64,000 nucleotides of DNA, from positions 62,001 through 126,000 of the forward strand of contig CP048208.1 in the NCBI GenBank assembly GCA_020541205.1. The letters run 5' to 3'. This stretch comes from Candidatus Hartigia pinicola (lineage in GTDB: Bacteria > Pseudomonadota > Gammaproteobacteria > Enterobacterales > Enterobacteriaceae). The translations under genes were made by a program, and so were the position numbers. Below are positions 1 through 9,024 of this stretch, one piece after another (the stretch's first letter is position 1; each line of letters starts with the position of its first letter). The notes under the pieces were generated by a model. The model did no database searches. It was not told where the DNA came from and was given only the letters and a program-made list of their open reading frames with translations.

Positions 1-630
1 ACTGATGATCGTATTTTATAATATAAGATCTTCATTGTAGTATTATTAATCTTATATTGAATTAATATTATTTAAGTTATTTATTTGATCCTTAATATTC
101 ATCTTATGAAAAATAAATTGCAAGAGGTGAAGGTGTTAATTTAAAATAATATAATGATAATTGTATTACAATAATACACTAAAGAACTTTTAAGCTATTA
201 CTTAAAAATATTTCTTTACAGGTGATAAATCATAAAAATTATTCTTTAGATCTTGATAGATTTTATTTGATATAAGTGACGATCTTAAGGTTTTCGAGTG
301 ATATAAGTATTATTTAGTCATTTTAAGAATACCAGCGTTTAACCTTATTGACAGGGATAAGTAATTCAATTCTTAAGTATGCAGTGTTAATATAGTATGA
401 ATTTTCTATTGTATAAATACTAAATATTTACTCATATATTTTATCTTAACGTTATTTATGAAAAAATTATTGATATAATAAATTTTTAAAATATATAGAG
501 AAATTTATTATCTATCACAATAAACGACAAAGTATTTGAAATTTAATTCAATGTATATTAATTTAAAATATGAACTATAATTAGATGCTATTTTAAAGAA
601 ATTTCAGTATCACATATATATTTATTAATT
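1..630. other. gene-free AT-rich stretch
   Basis: No open reading frame of credible composition, no tRNA signature and no strong GC-containing hairpin is visible here. It lies downstream of the leftward ribB gene. No clear rho-independent terminator for ribB could be picked out. Confidence 0.6.
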
Positions 631-1284
631 TCATTTGCTTTCTTTTTTATTTTTTTGACGAAAATAAATTAAATCTGCAATAGTTATAACAGTAAAATTA
701 TGTGTTTTTGCAAAATTAATAACCTCTGGCGCACGTGCCATCGTACCATCATCATTAGTTAATTCACACAACACTCCGGCTGGTTTAAAACCAGATAGTA
801 AAGCTAAGTCAATACTCGCTTCAGTATGTCCTCGACGAGTTAAGACACCACCCTCTCGCCCACATAGAGGAAATACGTGTCCTGGGTGATGCATATCGGT
901 AGGAACAGCATTGTCAGCAATCGCTGCACGAATAGTGGTGATACGATCTTCTGCAGATACACCCGTTGTAACTCCTTTAGCTGCTTCAATTGTTACAGTA
1001 AATGCAGTTTGGTTGTGGCTGGTATTTTTTTTAACCATCATAGGTAATGCAAGCTTCTTCCGAAGATCTTCAGTAATGCATAAACATACAATACCGCTAG
1101 TATAACGAATAGTCATTGCCATTTGTTTACTTGTCATTGTTTCAGCTACAAAAATAAGATCACCTTCATTTTCGCGATCCTCATCATCAATAACTAATAC
1201 ACCTTGACCTTGGCGTATAGTTTCAATAGCCTTTTCAACTCGTTCAATTGGACTACCGAATTCAGAAAGTAGCGTTTGATTCAT
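631..1284 (-). CDS. ribB: 3,4-dihydroxy-2-butanone 4-phosphate synthase RibB
   Basis: Cytosolic enzyme of riboflavin synthesis; converts ribulose 5-phosphate to 3,4-dihydroxy-2-butanone 4-phosphate plus formate. The 217-residue product matches the usual enterobacterial length end to end. Visible family motifs are the acidic [11 protein letters not shown] block (about residues 33-43, Mg2+ and substrate binding), HPGHVFPL (133-140), RRGHTEAS (150-157) and [15 protein letters not shown] (about 170-184). It starts at ATG with a good AAGAGG ribosome site about 7 nt upstream. The gene stands alone. In many enterobacteria ribB is preceded by an FMN riboswitch; none of its conserved blocks is visible in the 1.6 kb upstream. 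If the organism is a nutritional co-symbiont, keeping ribB would fit provision of vitamin B2 (inference). Confidence 0.97.
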   Translation of the reverse strand: MNQTLLSEFGSPIERVEKAIETIRQGQGVLVIDDEDRENEGDLIFVAETMTSKQMAMTIRYTSGIVCLCITEDLRKKLALPMMVKKNTSHNQTAFTVTIEAAKGVTTGVSAEDRITTIRAAIADNAVPTDMHHPGHVFPLCGREGGVLTRRGHTEASIDLALLSGFKPAGVLCELTNDDGTMARAPEVINFAKTHNFTVITIADLIYFRQKNKKESK

Positions 1285-2965
1285 GGAAAAACCTCTTAAG
1301 TTATAATTTATTAGTTACCAGAATCAGGCAGTGTTAGAAGTTAAGAAATGTTAACACAAAAACAACTAAAATATATTTTACAAATTCTATCATACATCGA
1401 AAATAATTAAGGCAACTACTATATAGAGTAAAGCTATTTCTGTTGATTCCTATAAATAAATTATGACATATAGATAACACCTTGTGTAGGTTAATAAAAT
1501 CATCATAGATTTATATAGTTTGACATAATTTTTTAGTTAGCAATAGTAAATACGTTAATTCATTAATATAAATGTTTTTATTTAATTATATTTGAATGAT
1601 AATTTTTACTTCTATATTTAGAGCTGAAGTTCTGATTTTTATTATTTTCAATAAATTACGAAACCTGTGGTTGACACACATATATATCCGTTATATTTTG
1701 AATATTATTGTTAGCCAGGAGATAAACTCAGCTCTAAAACATAAGTAATATAGCACTACATATGGTGATAAGCAATTTTCAAAACCAAAAAAATTCAAAG
1801 ATTGATATTTTTTAAAAATTACTTTTAAAAAATATTAGCAATGAACTTTTAAAATTATATTTACTATATTTCTACACAAACATAAGACCAGAAATATTAG
1901 ATAGATAGTTTAAATATTGGTATGTATATATCCTTGTATCGTTTATTTTGAGAAAATTACGCATAAAATTTTAAAAATAAGTACACGAATGTTTGAATGA
2001 AAATTCAAACTATTGTAGTGACGGTGTATGTTAATTACATAAAGAGTTTATCAATTTAGATAATACCCTGTTCATACAGATCAATATTTTTATAATATTT
2101 TAATATTTATTATTACATAACATGATAAGGTACTTACAGAAGATAAAATAATAAATTTATTAATTATTATCATTTATTTAAATTAATCTGATAAATATAT
2201 GAATATATTATCAGCTAGAAATTATATTTTATCAAACAATAAAATATTTATCGTAATTAAGATATAATTAATACCTTTTAGGTTGAAGTATATTTAAGAT
2301 CAATATGATTTATGTATTGTATATTTTAACATAATTTAATCAATGATTAATGCAATTCAAAACATGATCATTTATTATATCTTTATAGAAGAGTATAATT
2401 AAACAATTTGAGATTATTCTTAAAAATCAAAAAAAATATAGATTACTGTCTTTTATATACAAAATCAGTTAATCTTTCTAAGTAAATGATAGTCATCTTG
2501 CGTACTCAAATAAAATATATAAAATCAATATAAATCGAAATTATGAATGTTTTCTATTCTTATTAAATTATGAAGAATAACATAATACTTCTCACAAAAT
2601 CATCATTAATTAACTGTCATAACCTCTATATTTCAATCTCTATTACGATGAAATCATTTTGATAGTTGCAGCAACTCTAAAAAATTTTTTTTATTAATTT
2701 TTTATATATCTGGTAATAAAATTATTTTTAAATAATATATATTGTAATATAATGACTTTAATTATTGTATAGTGAGAAACTAATATTATTTAGTAATATA
2801 ATATACATAAGTTAAGTTTATGTTTAAGATTATGCTTATTATTCTTTTTAAAATTAATTAATAGAATATTATAACTGTTCATTATATATCATTCAACTCT
2901 AAAAATATTATTTATAATATAAATTTATGTTGGTGTTACTCTAAATTTATTTTGAGGTATAATCA
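1285..2965. other. gene-free stretch between ribB and hldD
   Basis: About 1.7 kb with no recognisable gene on either strand. It should hold the ribB leader, but the conserved FMN riboswitch blocks are not seen. It contains an 11-bp perfect inverted repeat (1617-1627 with 1728-1738) enclosing a slightly GC-richer 100-nt segment, annotated separately. The far end holds the hldD ribosome-binding site (TGAGG, about 8 nt before the ATG). Confidence 0.6.
1617..1738. repeat. 11-bp inverted repeat enclosing 100 nt
   Basis: Positions 1617-1627 (TTTAGAGCTGA) are perfectly complementary to 1728-1738. The enclosed segment holds a consensus TTGACA at 1671-1676 followed by TATTTT at 1694-1699 (17-bp spacing, plus strand), and an AGCCAGGAG stretch that looks like a ribosome-binding site but has no ATG after it. 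It could be a structured RNA, the closing stem of a decayed leader, or the start of a lost gene. No known RNA family is recognised. Confidence 0.35.
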
Positions 2966-3904
2966 ATGATTATTGTTACTGGAGGAGCTGGTTTTATTGG
3001 TAGTAATATCATCAAAACACTGAATGATATAGGCCGCACAGATATTCTTGTTGTAGATAATCTGAAAGATGGTACTAAATATGTCAATGTTGTTGATCTT
3101 GATATTCTAGATTATATTGATAAAGAAGAATTTATTGTCAGAATTATAGCCGGTAGTAATTTTGGTAACATTGATGCTTTATTCCATCAAGGTGCTTGTT
3201 CATCTACTATAAATTGGGATGGTAAATATATAATGGATAATAATTATCAATATTCAAAAAAATTATTACATTTTTGTTTAGAACATCAAATTCCTTTTCT
3301 TTATGCTTCTTCGGCATCCATCTATGGTATTCGTAACAATAATTTTATTGAAGAACGTGAATTTGAGAAACCATTAAATATTTATAGTTACTCTAAATTT
3401 CAATTTGACCAATATGTTCGTAATATTTTACCAAAAACTAATACACAAGTGTGTGGTTTTCGTTATTTTAATGTATACGGACCTCGTGAAAATCATAAAG
3501 GTATAATGGCAAGTGTCGCGTATAATATGAACGCACAAATTAATAAAGAAAAAAAACCACAGCTTTTTAAAGGTAGCGAAAATTTTTATCGTGATTTTAT
3601 TTATATTAGTGATGTTTCTGCTGTTAATTTATGGTTTTGGAAAAAGAGTGTATCTGGTATCTTTAACTGCGGGACAGGTCGATCAGAATCTTTCCAATCC
3701 GTAGCGAATGCAGTTGTGAAATTTCATAGTGATAAGAATATATCAGTTAAATATATACCATTTCCAGAAAAACTGAAAAAACATTATCAAACCTTTACGC
3801 AAGCAGATATAACAAAATTACGCTCTGTTGGATATCAAGCATCTTTTAAAACAATTTCTGAAGGTATTTCTGAATATATGGAATACCTGAATAAAAAAAT
3901 GTAA
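2966..3904 (+). CDS. hldD: ADP-L-glycero-D-manno-heptose 6-epimerase HldD
   Basis: Makes ADP-L-glycero-D-manno-heptose, the donor for the first two heptoses of the LPS inner core. It is an extended short-chain dehydrogenase of 312 residues (E. coli 310). The N-terminal Rossmann motif GGAGFIGSN is at residues 6-14, FHQGACSS at 73-80, the catalytic YSYSK (Tyr140, Lys144) and YFNVYGPRE at 167-175. The start is supported by TGAGG about 8 nt upstream. It is the first gene of a three-gene run with waaF (10-nt gap) and waaC, so substrate synthesis and both heptosyl transfers are encoded together. Confidence 0.97.
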   Translation: MIIVTGGAGFIGSNIIKTLNDIGRTDILVVDNLKDGTKYVNVVDLDILDYIDKEEFIVRIIAGSNFGNIDALFHQGACSSTINWDGKYIMDNNYQYSKKLLHFCLEHQIPFLYASSASIYGIRNNNFIEEREFEKPLNIYSYSKFQFDQYVRNILPKTNTQVCGFRYFNVYGPRENHKGIMASVAYNMNAQINKEKKPQLFKGSENFYRDFIYISDVSAVNLWFWKKSVSGIFNCGTGRSESFQSVANAVVKFHSDKNISVKYIPFPEKLKKHYQTFTQADITKLRSVGYQASFKTISEGISEYMEYLNKKM

Positions 3905-3914
3905 TCTAGTATTT

Positions 3915-4961
3915 ATGAAAATATTAGTAATTGGTCCTTCTTGGATAGGTGATATGGTGATGTCACAGAGTCTTTATCGCACATTAAAGACGCAATATTC
4001 TGATGTACAAATTGATGTAGTAGCACCACAGTGGTGTTATCCTTTATTGGCAAAAATGCCAGAGGTGAATACTGCGATATTAATGCCATTAGTCCATGGA
4101 AAATTTTCCATATCTGAACGTCGAAAAATCGGTATTAGTTTACGTAAAAAAGAGTATAATCAAGCTATAGTTTTACCTAATTCATTTAAATCTGCTTTAG
4201 TACCTTTTTTTACTAAGATACAAAAAAGAACAGGGTGGGTTGGTGAAATGCGTTACGGGTTACTCAATGATATTCGTACTTTAGATAAAAATAAATTTCC
4301 ATTAATGGTTCAGCGTTATGTTGCATTAGCTTATGATAAACATAAAATCTCTTATGCAACTGATATTGCAACGCCTATTCTCTGGCCTAAATTAGTGATT
4401 GACAAAAGAGATGTTCTTAAAACTATAAATTTTTTTAATATTAATACGTTACGTCCTATTATCGGTTTTTTTCCAGGTTCTGAATTTGGTCCAGCCAAAC
4501 GTTGGCCACATTACCACTATGCAGCTATTGCAGAAAAACTAATTAACGAAAAAGGCTATTCAATTTTATTATTTAGCTCGATAAAAGATTATGATGCAGG
4601 TAAAAATATTTATCAAAGTTTAACAGAAAATTCAAGAAGGTATTGTATTAATCTTTCAGGGAAAACATCATTAGAACAAGCTATGAATTTAATATCTCAT
4701 TGTCAAGCTGGAGTCAGTAATGACTCAGGGCTGATGCATATCGCTGCTGCATTAGATAAACCAATTATTGTATTATATGGGCAAAGCAGCCCTTCTTTTA
4801 CTCCACCTTTATCAGATAAGTCAGAGGTGATTCGCTTAATCAGTGGTTATCATAAGATTCGTAAAGGACATAGTGAAAATGGGTATCATCAAAGTTTAAT
4901 CGATATTCAACCTCAATTAGTGATGGATGCATTAACTCGTTTACAAATAGGTATTAATTAA
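3915..4961 (+). CDS. waaF: ADP-heptose:LPS heptosyltransferase II WaaF
   Basis: Adds the second heptose to the LPS inner core at the cytosolic face of the inner membrane. It is a GT9-family enzyme of 348 residues, the same length as E. coli WaaF. Visible are the N-terminal IGPSWIGDM with Asp13, the central GPAKRWP (about 192-198), NDSGLMHIAAAL (269-280) for the nucleotide sugar, and the WaaF-type C-terminus GYHKIRKG (about 311-318). The stop codon shares one base with the waaC start (TAATG), implying translational coupling. Confidence 0.97.
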   Translation: MKILVIGPSWIGDMVMSQSLYRTLKTQYSDVQIDVVAPQWCYPLLAKMPEVNTAILMPLVHGKFSISERRKIGISLRKKEYNQAIVLPNSFKSALVPFFTKIQKRTGWVGEMRYGLLNDIRTLDKNKFPLMVQRYVALAYDKHKISYATDIATPILWPKLVIDKRDVLKTINFFNINTLRPIIGFFPGSEFGPAKRWPHYHYAAIAEKLINEKGYSILLFSSIKDYDAGKNIYQSLTENSRRYCINLSGKTSLEQAMNLISHCQAGVSNDSGLMHIAAALDKPIIVLYGQSSPSFTPPLSDKSEVIRLISGYHKIRKGHSENGYHQSLIDIQPQLVMDALTRLQIGIN

Positions 4962-5932
4962 TGCGTGTATTATTAGTGAAAACATCATCTATGGGTGATG
5001 TTATTCACTCTTTGCCTGCATTAACAGATGCTCAAAAAGCATTACCTGGGATTCAGTTTGATTGGGTCGTAGAGGAAAAGTTTTCTCAAATTCCAACTTG
5101 GCATAGTGCAGTTAATCAAGTAATTCCTGTAGCTATACGTCGATGGCGAAAGCATTGGTTTACTATACCGATTCGAGCGGAACGATCTGCATTTCGTCAA
5201 CAACTTAAGGTAAAACAGTATGACGCTATCATTGATGCACAAGGTTTGCTAAAAAGTGCTTTTTTAGTAACTCGACTAACTAATGGTCCTAAGCATGGTT
5301 ACAATCACCATACTATTCGTGAACCTATTTCCCAACTTTTTTACGATCATTGTTATCATATTTGTAAGCAACAGCACGCGATTGAGCGTATCCGTCAATT
5401 GTTTTCTAGTAGTTTGAATTATTCTTATTTAAACCACCAAGTGGACTATGGAATTGCTCAAAATTTTTTGTATTCTTCTTCTAACCATCAGAATACTTAT
5501 ATACTTTTCTTGCATTCAACAACACGTAATGATAAACACTGGCCAGAAGAGTGTTGGCGTATTTTAATAAAATTATTAGCATCAAGTAGTTTAAAAATTA
5601 AGCTTCCTTGGGGAGAACAGTATGAATATCAAAGAGCTATACGACTTTCTGATGGTTTTAATTTTGTTGAGGTGTTACCTAAATTAACACTCGAAGAAAT
5701 AGCACAGCACATTATCCATGCTAAAGTTATTGTATCTGTTGATACTGGACTTAGTCAATTAACAGCAGCATTAAATAAAAATAACCTTACGCTCTTTGGT
5801 CCAACAAATCCAGACCTGATTGGTGGGTATGGACAAGGGCAGAACGGAATAAAGTCTGCCGATAACAGAATGGAATCTATCACTCCAAAACATGTGTTTC
5901 AACAGTTAAAGAAAATTATAAAAAATATTTAA
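4961..5932 (+). CDS. waaC: LPS heptosyltransferase I WaaC
   Basis: Transfers the first heptose onto Kdo2-lipid A. It is a GT9 enzyme of 323 residues (E. coli 319). Key positions in E. coli numbering are present: Asp13 in SSMGDVIHSLPA, Lys192 in RNDKHWP, and Asp261-Thr-Gly in VSVDTGLSQLTAAL. The residue after DTGLS, normally His266 in enterobacterial WaaC, is Gln here; otherwise the protein looks intact. The ATG overlaps the waaF stop by one base, and no separate strong ribosome site is needed if translation is coupled. It ends just before a hairpin shared with the converging glycosyltransferase gene. Confidence 0.95.
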   Translation: MRVLLVKTSSMGDVIHSLPALTDAQKALPGIQFDWVVEEKFSQIPTWHSAVNQVIPVAIRRWRKHWFTIPIRAERSAFRQQLKVKQYDAIIDAQGLLKSAFLVTRLTNGPKHGYNHHTIREPISQLFYDHCYHICKQQHAIERIRQLFSSSLNYSYLNHQVDYGIAQNFLYSSSNHQNTYILFLHSTTRNDKHWPEECWRILIKLLASSSLKIKLPWGEQYEYQRAIRLSDGFNFVEVLPKLTLEEIAQHIIHAKVIVSVDTGLSQLTAALNKNNLTLFGPTNPDLIGGYGQGQNGIKSADNRMESITPKHVFQQLKKIIKNI

Positions 5933-5937
5933 CGATA

Positions 5938-5966
5938 AAGTTGTTTTCTACCACAACTTAGTTTTT
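5938..5966. terminator. probable bidirectional terminator between waaC and the GT83 gene
   Basis: AAGTTGT at 5938-5944 pairs with ACAACTT at 5953-5959 (7 bp, 8-nt loop), followed on the plus strand by GTTTTT. It fills the 38-nt space between two converging genes, as expected for a shared intrinsic terminator. The stem is short, so termination may be weak. Confidence 0.55.
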
Positions 5967-5970
5967 ATTG

Positions 5971-7431
5971 TTAATTTGATGGTGCAATAAATCCAAAACA
6001 CATGGTTTCTGGTTTTGCATTAGGTTCAGAACGATAAGTTACATTTTCTTTTTCTATTATGAACTGTGGCCAATATTTACGTACATTTTTAAAGTTTTCA
6101 TGTAAGCAATCATTGTACTTATGTCCTAGCAATAGTGCTCCATACATTTTGATGTCTGTTTGCGTAATATAGCGATTATATACATTAGGTGGAAGATCAT
6201 TTTCTAACACCCAAGGTTGAATGACATCTGGTCGATCTTTAGCGTAAATAATAAACCATTGATGCAAATTATCTTCACCACCTACATATTTTAGTGGGGT
6301 ATTATAACGATGATACCAGCGCCGCTCACCTTCAGCAATTAAAGTTTTTACACCAATAAATTTTTGTCCAGCACCATGAACATTCATGATTTGTATAATA
6401 CAATAACCTGATAAAATAAGAATACTACAAATTATTAAACCTATTAATGATTTTTGTAATGGTTTTTTTGGAATGACTGTTAGAGAACCAATAAGTAATG
6501 GTGTGCATACCGGCATAAATGGCTGCAGCCATTCAGTAATACGAGCTCCTTTATGGAAAGAAAACCACGTATAAATTATAGAAAGTGGAAATAAAATTAA
6601 AAAGTTAGCCATGCGATTAGCAAGTGGTTTTGGCCAACCTAGCCTTCCACCATGGTAATATAAAATAATAATTGCAATAATTAAAGGATAGAAAACGCTT
6701 ACTGCAGCCACGGTGGTATGAAAACTAAAACCGGGATTAATCTGTGAGTTCAGCCACTTAAAAGCAGAAAAATTACTAGATATTAACCAAAAAAAATTAG
6801 GTAATGTAATTAAAAACCATAATAGGATAGCTATATAAAAAATAGGGTAGCGATAACTTTGACGCACTTGTTTAATAAATAATGTTAATAAAAACACAGA
6901 ACCTACGAGGGATAATGTAGAATACTTACCCATTGTTGCAAGTCCGGAACATAAAGAAAATAGTAGCCACCATGCCGGATTTTCATATATAGCTCGTAGA
7001 AAAAAATATATAGTCCAAGACCATAAAGTAACTAAAATATAATTATCATTATATGGGATACTATCGAAGTTAATAACACCAGATAAATGTAATATTAACA
7101 TTGCAAACCAAGCTAAATCATAACGCTTACTTAAGTAATATGCCAATTTCCAAACGCCTAACAAGCCCAATGCAATACCAAAAAAATGGATAAAATACCA
7201 ATATAAGCTATAAGATATTCTTAGATAAATAGCGGGCCACATAAGACATCCTACAAACCAAGGGTTTTTAGGTGACCCCCAGTCTTTATTTCTTCCCCAA
7301 TTAACAGCTTCAATAGCATCATAAGGGACTGTTGGATCTAAGTAAAAACTTGCAATAATCCACGAAATTGCGTAACTAATTACCCATAAATAAATATAGT
7401 TTTTTAATTTTGATTGATTGACTTCTGTCAT
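5971..7431 (-). CDS. GT83/PMT_2-type membrane glycosyltransferase of the LPS locus
   Basis: A polytopic membrane protein of 486 residues with about ten or more hydrophobic segments between residues 14 and 350 and a C-terminal soluble domain. The first periplasmic loop carries PYDAIEAVNWG (36-46) with Asp38 and Glu41, the acidic pair typical of GT-C enzymes of the ArnT/PMT_2 group, which use polyprenyl-phosphate sugars in the periplasm. The HPP triplet that often follows is replaced by KNPW (55-58). It lies downstream of waaA on the same strand and converges on waaC, so a role in decorating the LPS core or lipid A is likely (inference). The sugar and acceptor cannot be told. It is not a clear ArnT. 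The ATG has no obvious ribosome-binding site. Confidence 0.75.
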   Translation of the reverse strand: MTEVNQSKLKNYIYLWVISYAISWIIASFYLDPTVPYDAIEAVNWGRNKDWGSPKNPWFVGCLMWPAIYLRISYSLYWYFIHFFGIALGLLGVWKLAYYLSKRYDLAWFAMLILHLSGVINFDSIPYNDNYILVTLWSWTIYFFLRAIYENPAWWLLFSLCSGLATMGKYSTLSLVGSVFLLTLFIKQVRQSYRYPIFYIAILLWFLITLPNFFWLISSNFSAFKWLNSQINPGFSFHTTVAAVSVFYPLIIAIIILYYHGGRLGWPKPLANRMANFLILFPLSIIYTWFSFHKGARITEWLQPFMPVCTPLLIGSLTVIPKKPLQKSLIGLIICSILILSGYCIIQIMNVHGAGQKFIGVKTLIAEGERRWYHRYNTPLKYVGGEDNLHQWFIIYAKDRPDVIQPWVLENDLPPNVYNRYITQTDIKMYGALLLGHKYNDCLHENFKNVRKYWPQFIIEKENVTYRSEPNAKPETMCFGFIAPSN

Positions 7432-7746
7432 ACTATTTTAAATAATTAAGTAAAATATTTATTATCTAATATAAATATTAATAAGAAATTGAGCGCATTA
7501 CATAATGCTTTAAGTACTACTCGTTTACATACAAAAATCTTAAATTATTTTCTATGTTTTAAAAATATCGTAGTAATTTATCTACGTGTTATTGTAATTG
7601 TTCTGTTTGATAAAATTAAAATAGTTAATGTAAAGATCAAAAATAATTCTACGATAGTATATTAATTAATAATTAAGAGGGATAAATATATAGTTAGATG
7701 TTGTTTAAATTTTATTTAAGTGAATATTTTGAAATACTTGCTAGAT
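7432..7746. other. waaA to GT83 intergenic stretch
   Basis: A 315-nt AT-rich gap between two leftward genes. The phosphopantetheine adenylyltransferase gene coaD, which commonly lies next to waaA in enterobacteria, is not here or elsewhere in the window. No terminator or clear promoter is seen. Confidence 0.5.
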
Positions 7747-9024
7747 TTATTGGTCTTTTTGAGGCAAATAAGGTTGCAGAATTTTTAACAAACGTTGTAA
7801 AGCACCTTGGTTTTCATGTAAGACAGCAGCCGCATGATGACCGTAATATAAACGATAATTCTCATCAGAAAGAAGACTAATTATAACGTTAGACATTGAT
7901 TCACTGTCAAACACAGTAATAAGGGCATCGGCTTGTATTAATTTCTCACAAATATCTTTAAAATTAAAAGTACTTGGTCCCATTAAAACAGGTAAAGCGT
8001 GTACAGCTGCTTCTAGTGGGTTATGTCCTCCTATTTCAACAAGACTTCCACCAACAAAGGCGAGATCCGCGATTCCATAGAATAGCATTAATTCACCCAT
8101 TGTATCAGTAATTACTACTTGTATCTCTGCAGAAGGAATAATACCTTCACTACGGCGAAGAAATTTAAAACCCATTTTTTGTGTTAATTTTTCGGCGATG
8201 ATAAAACGCTCAGGATGCCTTGGAGCTAAGATTAACAATAAATTAGGAAAATTTTCAAGTATTTTTTTATAAGATTTTAAAACAATTTCTTCTTCACCTT
8301 CATGTGTACTAGTCGCGATCCAAACTGGACGATGTGGAGCCCACTGATTACGTAAAGTAACGGCGCTAGCAGCAAGCTCAGGAGTGACTGAGATATCAAA
8401 TTTTAGACTACCAGTAATATTAAGCTGCATCCGTCTCAACCCTAATTGAATGAAACGTTCTCCATCTTCTTGGTGTTGAGCTGCAACCATAGTAATTTTA
8501 CTTAAAATGTTTTTTACTAAAAAACTTAGTTTTTGATAGTTTTCTGCTGATCGAACAGATAAGCGCGCATTCGCAAGTATAAGTGGTACTTGGCGTTGAT
8601 GAAGTTGATTAATCATACTTGGCCATAGTTCTGTTTCCATAATAATAACCAGTATAGGATTAATTTTTTTTAAGAAACGACGCATAGAACTGGGAAGATC
8701 ATAAGGAAGATAAAAATGGTAAACATCATCGCCAAAAGCAGAGGTAACACGTTCAGAGCCAGTGGGAGTCATAGTCGTAACGATAATAGGTAGTGATGGG
8801 TAGTGTTGACGCAGTACTCGAACTAAAGGTATGGCGGCAAGTGTTTCACCAACAGAAACTGAATGTAATAAAATTCCACCAGATGTAACTTGATACGTGC
8901 AGAGACCGTAACGTTCCCTTAAGCGCTTTCGATATGCAGGTGTTTTACGACTTCTTAGTAACAAGTAAGCCAACGTAGCTGGTTGGATAAGATAAAGCAG
9001 TATTTGATATAAACGCAATAACAT
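7747..9024 (-). CDS. waaA: Kdo transferase WaaA (KdtA)
   Basis: Bifunctional inner-membrane enzyme that adds two Kdo sugars to lipid IVA, an essential step before WaaC acts. The 425 residues equal the E. coli length. It has an N-terminal hydrophobic anchor (about 3-24), the catalytic base motif SVSVGE with Glu60, METELWP (129-135), STHEGEEE (about 239-246), APRHPERF (267-274) and IGGHNPLEAA (331-340) for CMP-Kdo. The start aligns with E. coli (YLIQP near residue 11) although no good ribosome-binding site is visible. Together with hldD, waaF and waaC it gives the organism at least a heptose-bearing inner core. Confidence 0.97.
   Translation of the reverse strand: MLLRLYQILLYLIQPATLAYLLLRSRKTPAYRKRLRERYGLCTYQVTSGGILLHSVSVGETLAAIPLVRVLRQHYPSLPIIVTTMTPTGSERVTSAFGDDVYHFYLPYDLPSSMRRFLKKINPILVIIMETELWPSMINQLHQRQVPLILANARLSVRSAENYQKLSFLVKNILSKITMVAAQHQEDGERFIQLGLRRMQLNITGSLKFDISVTPELAASAVTLRNQWAPHRPVWIATSTHEGEEEIVLKSYKKILENFPNLLLILAPRHPERFIIAEKLTQKMGFKFLRRSEGIIPSAEIQVVITDTMGELMLFYGIADLAFVGGSLVEIGGHNPLEAAVHALPVLMGPSTFNFKDICEKLIQADALITVFDSESMSNVIISLLSDENYRLYYGHHAAAVLHENQGALQRLLKILQPYLPQKDQ

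Noticed and set aside
911-1105. open frame opposite ribB
   Set aside because: Shadow frame on the other strand of a certain gene.
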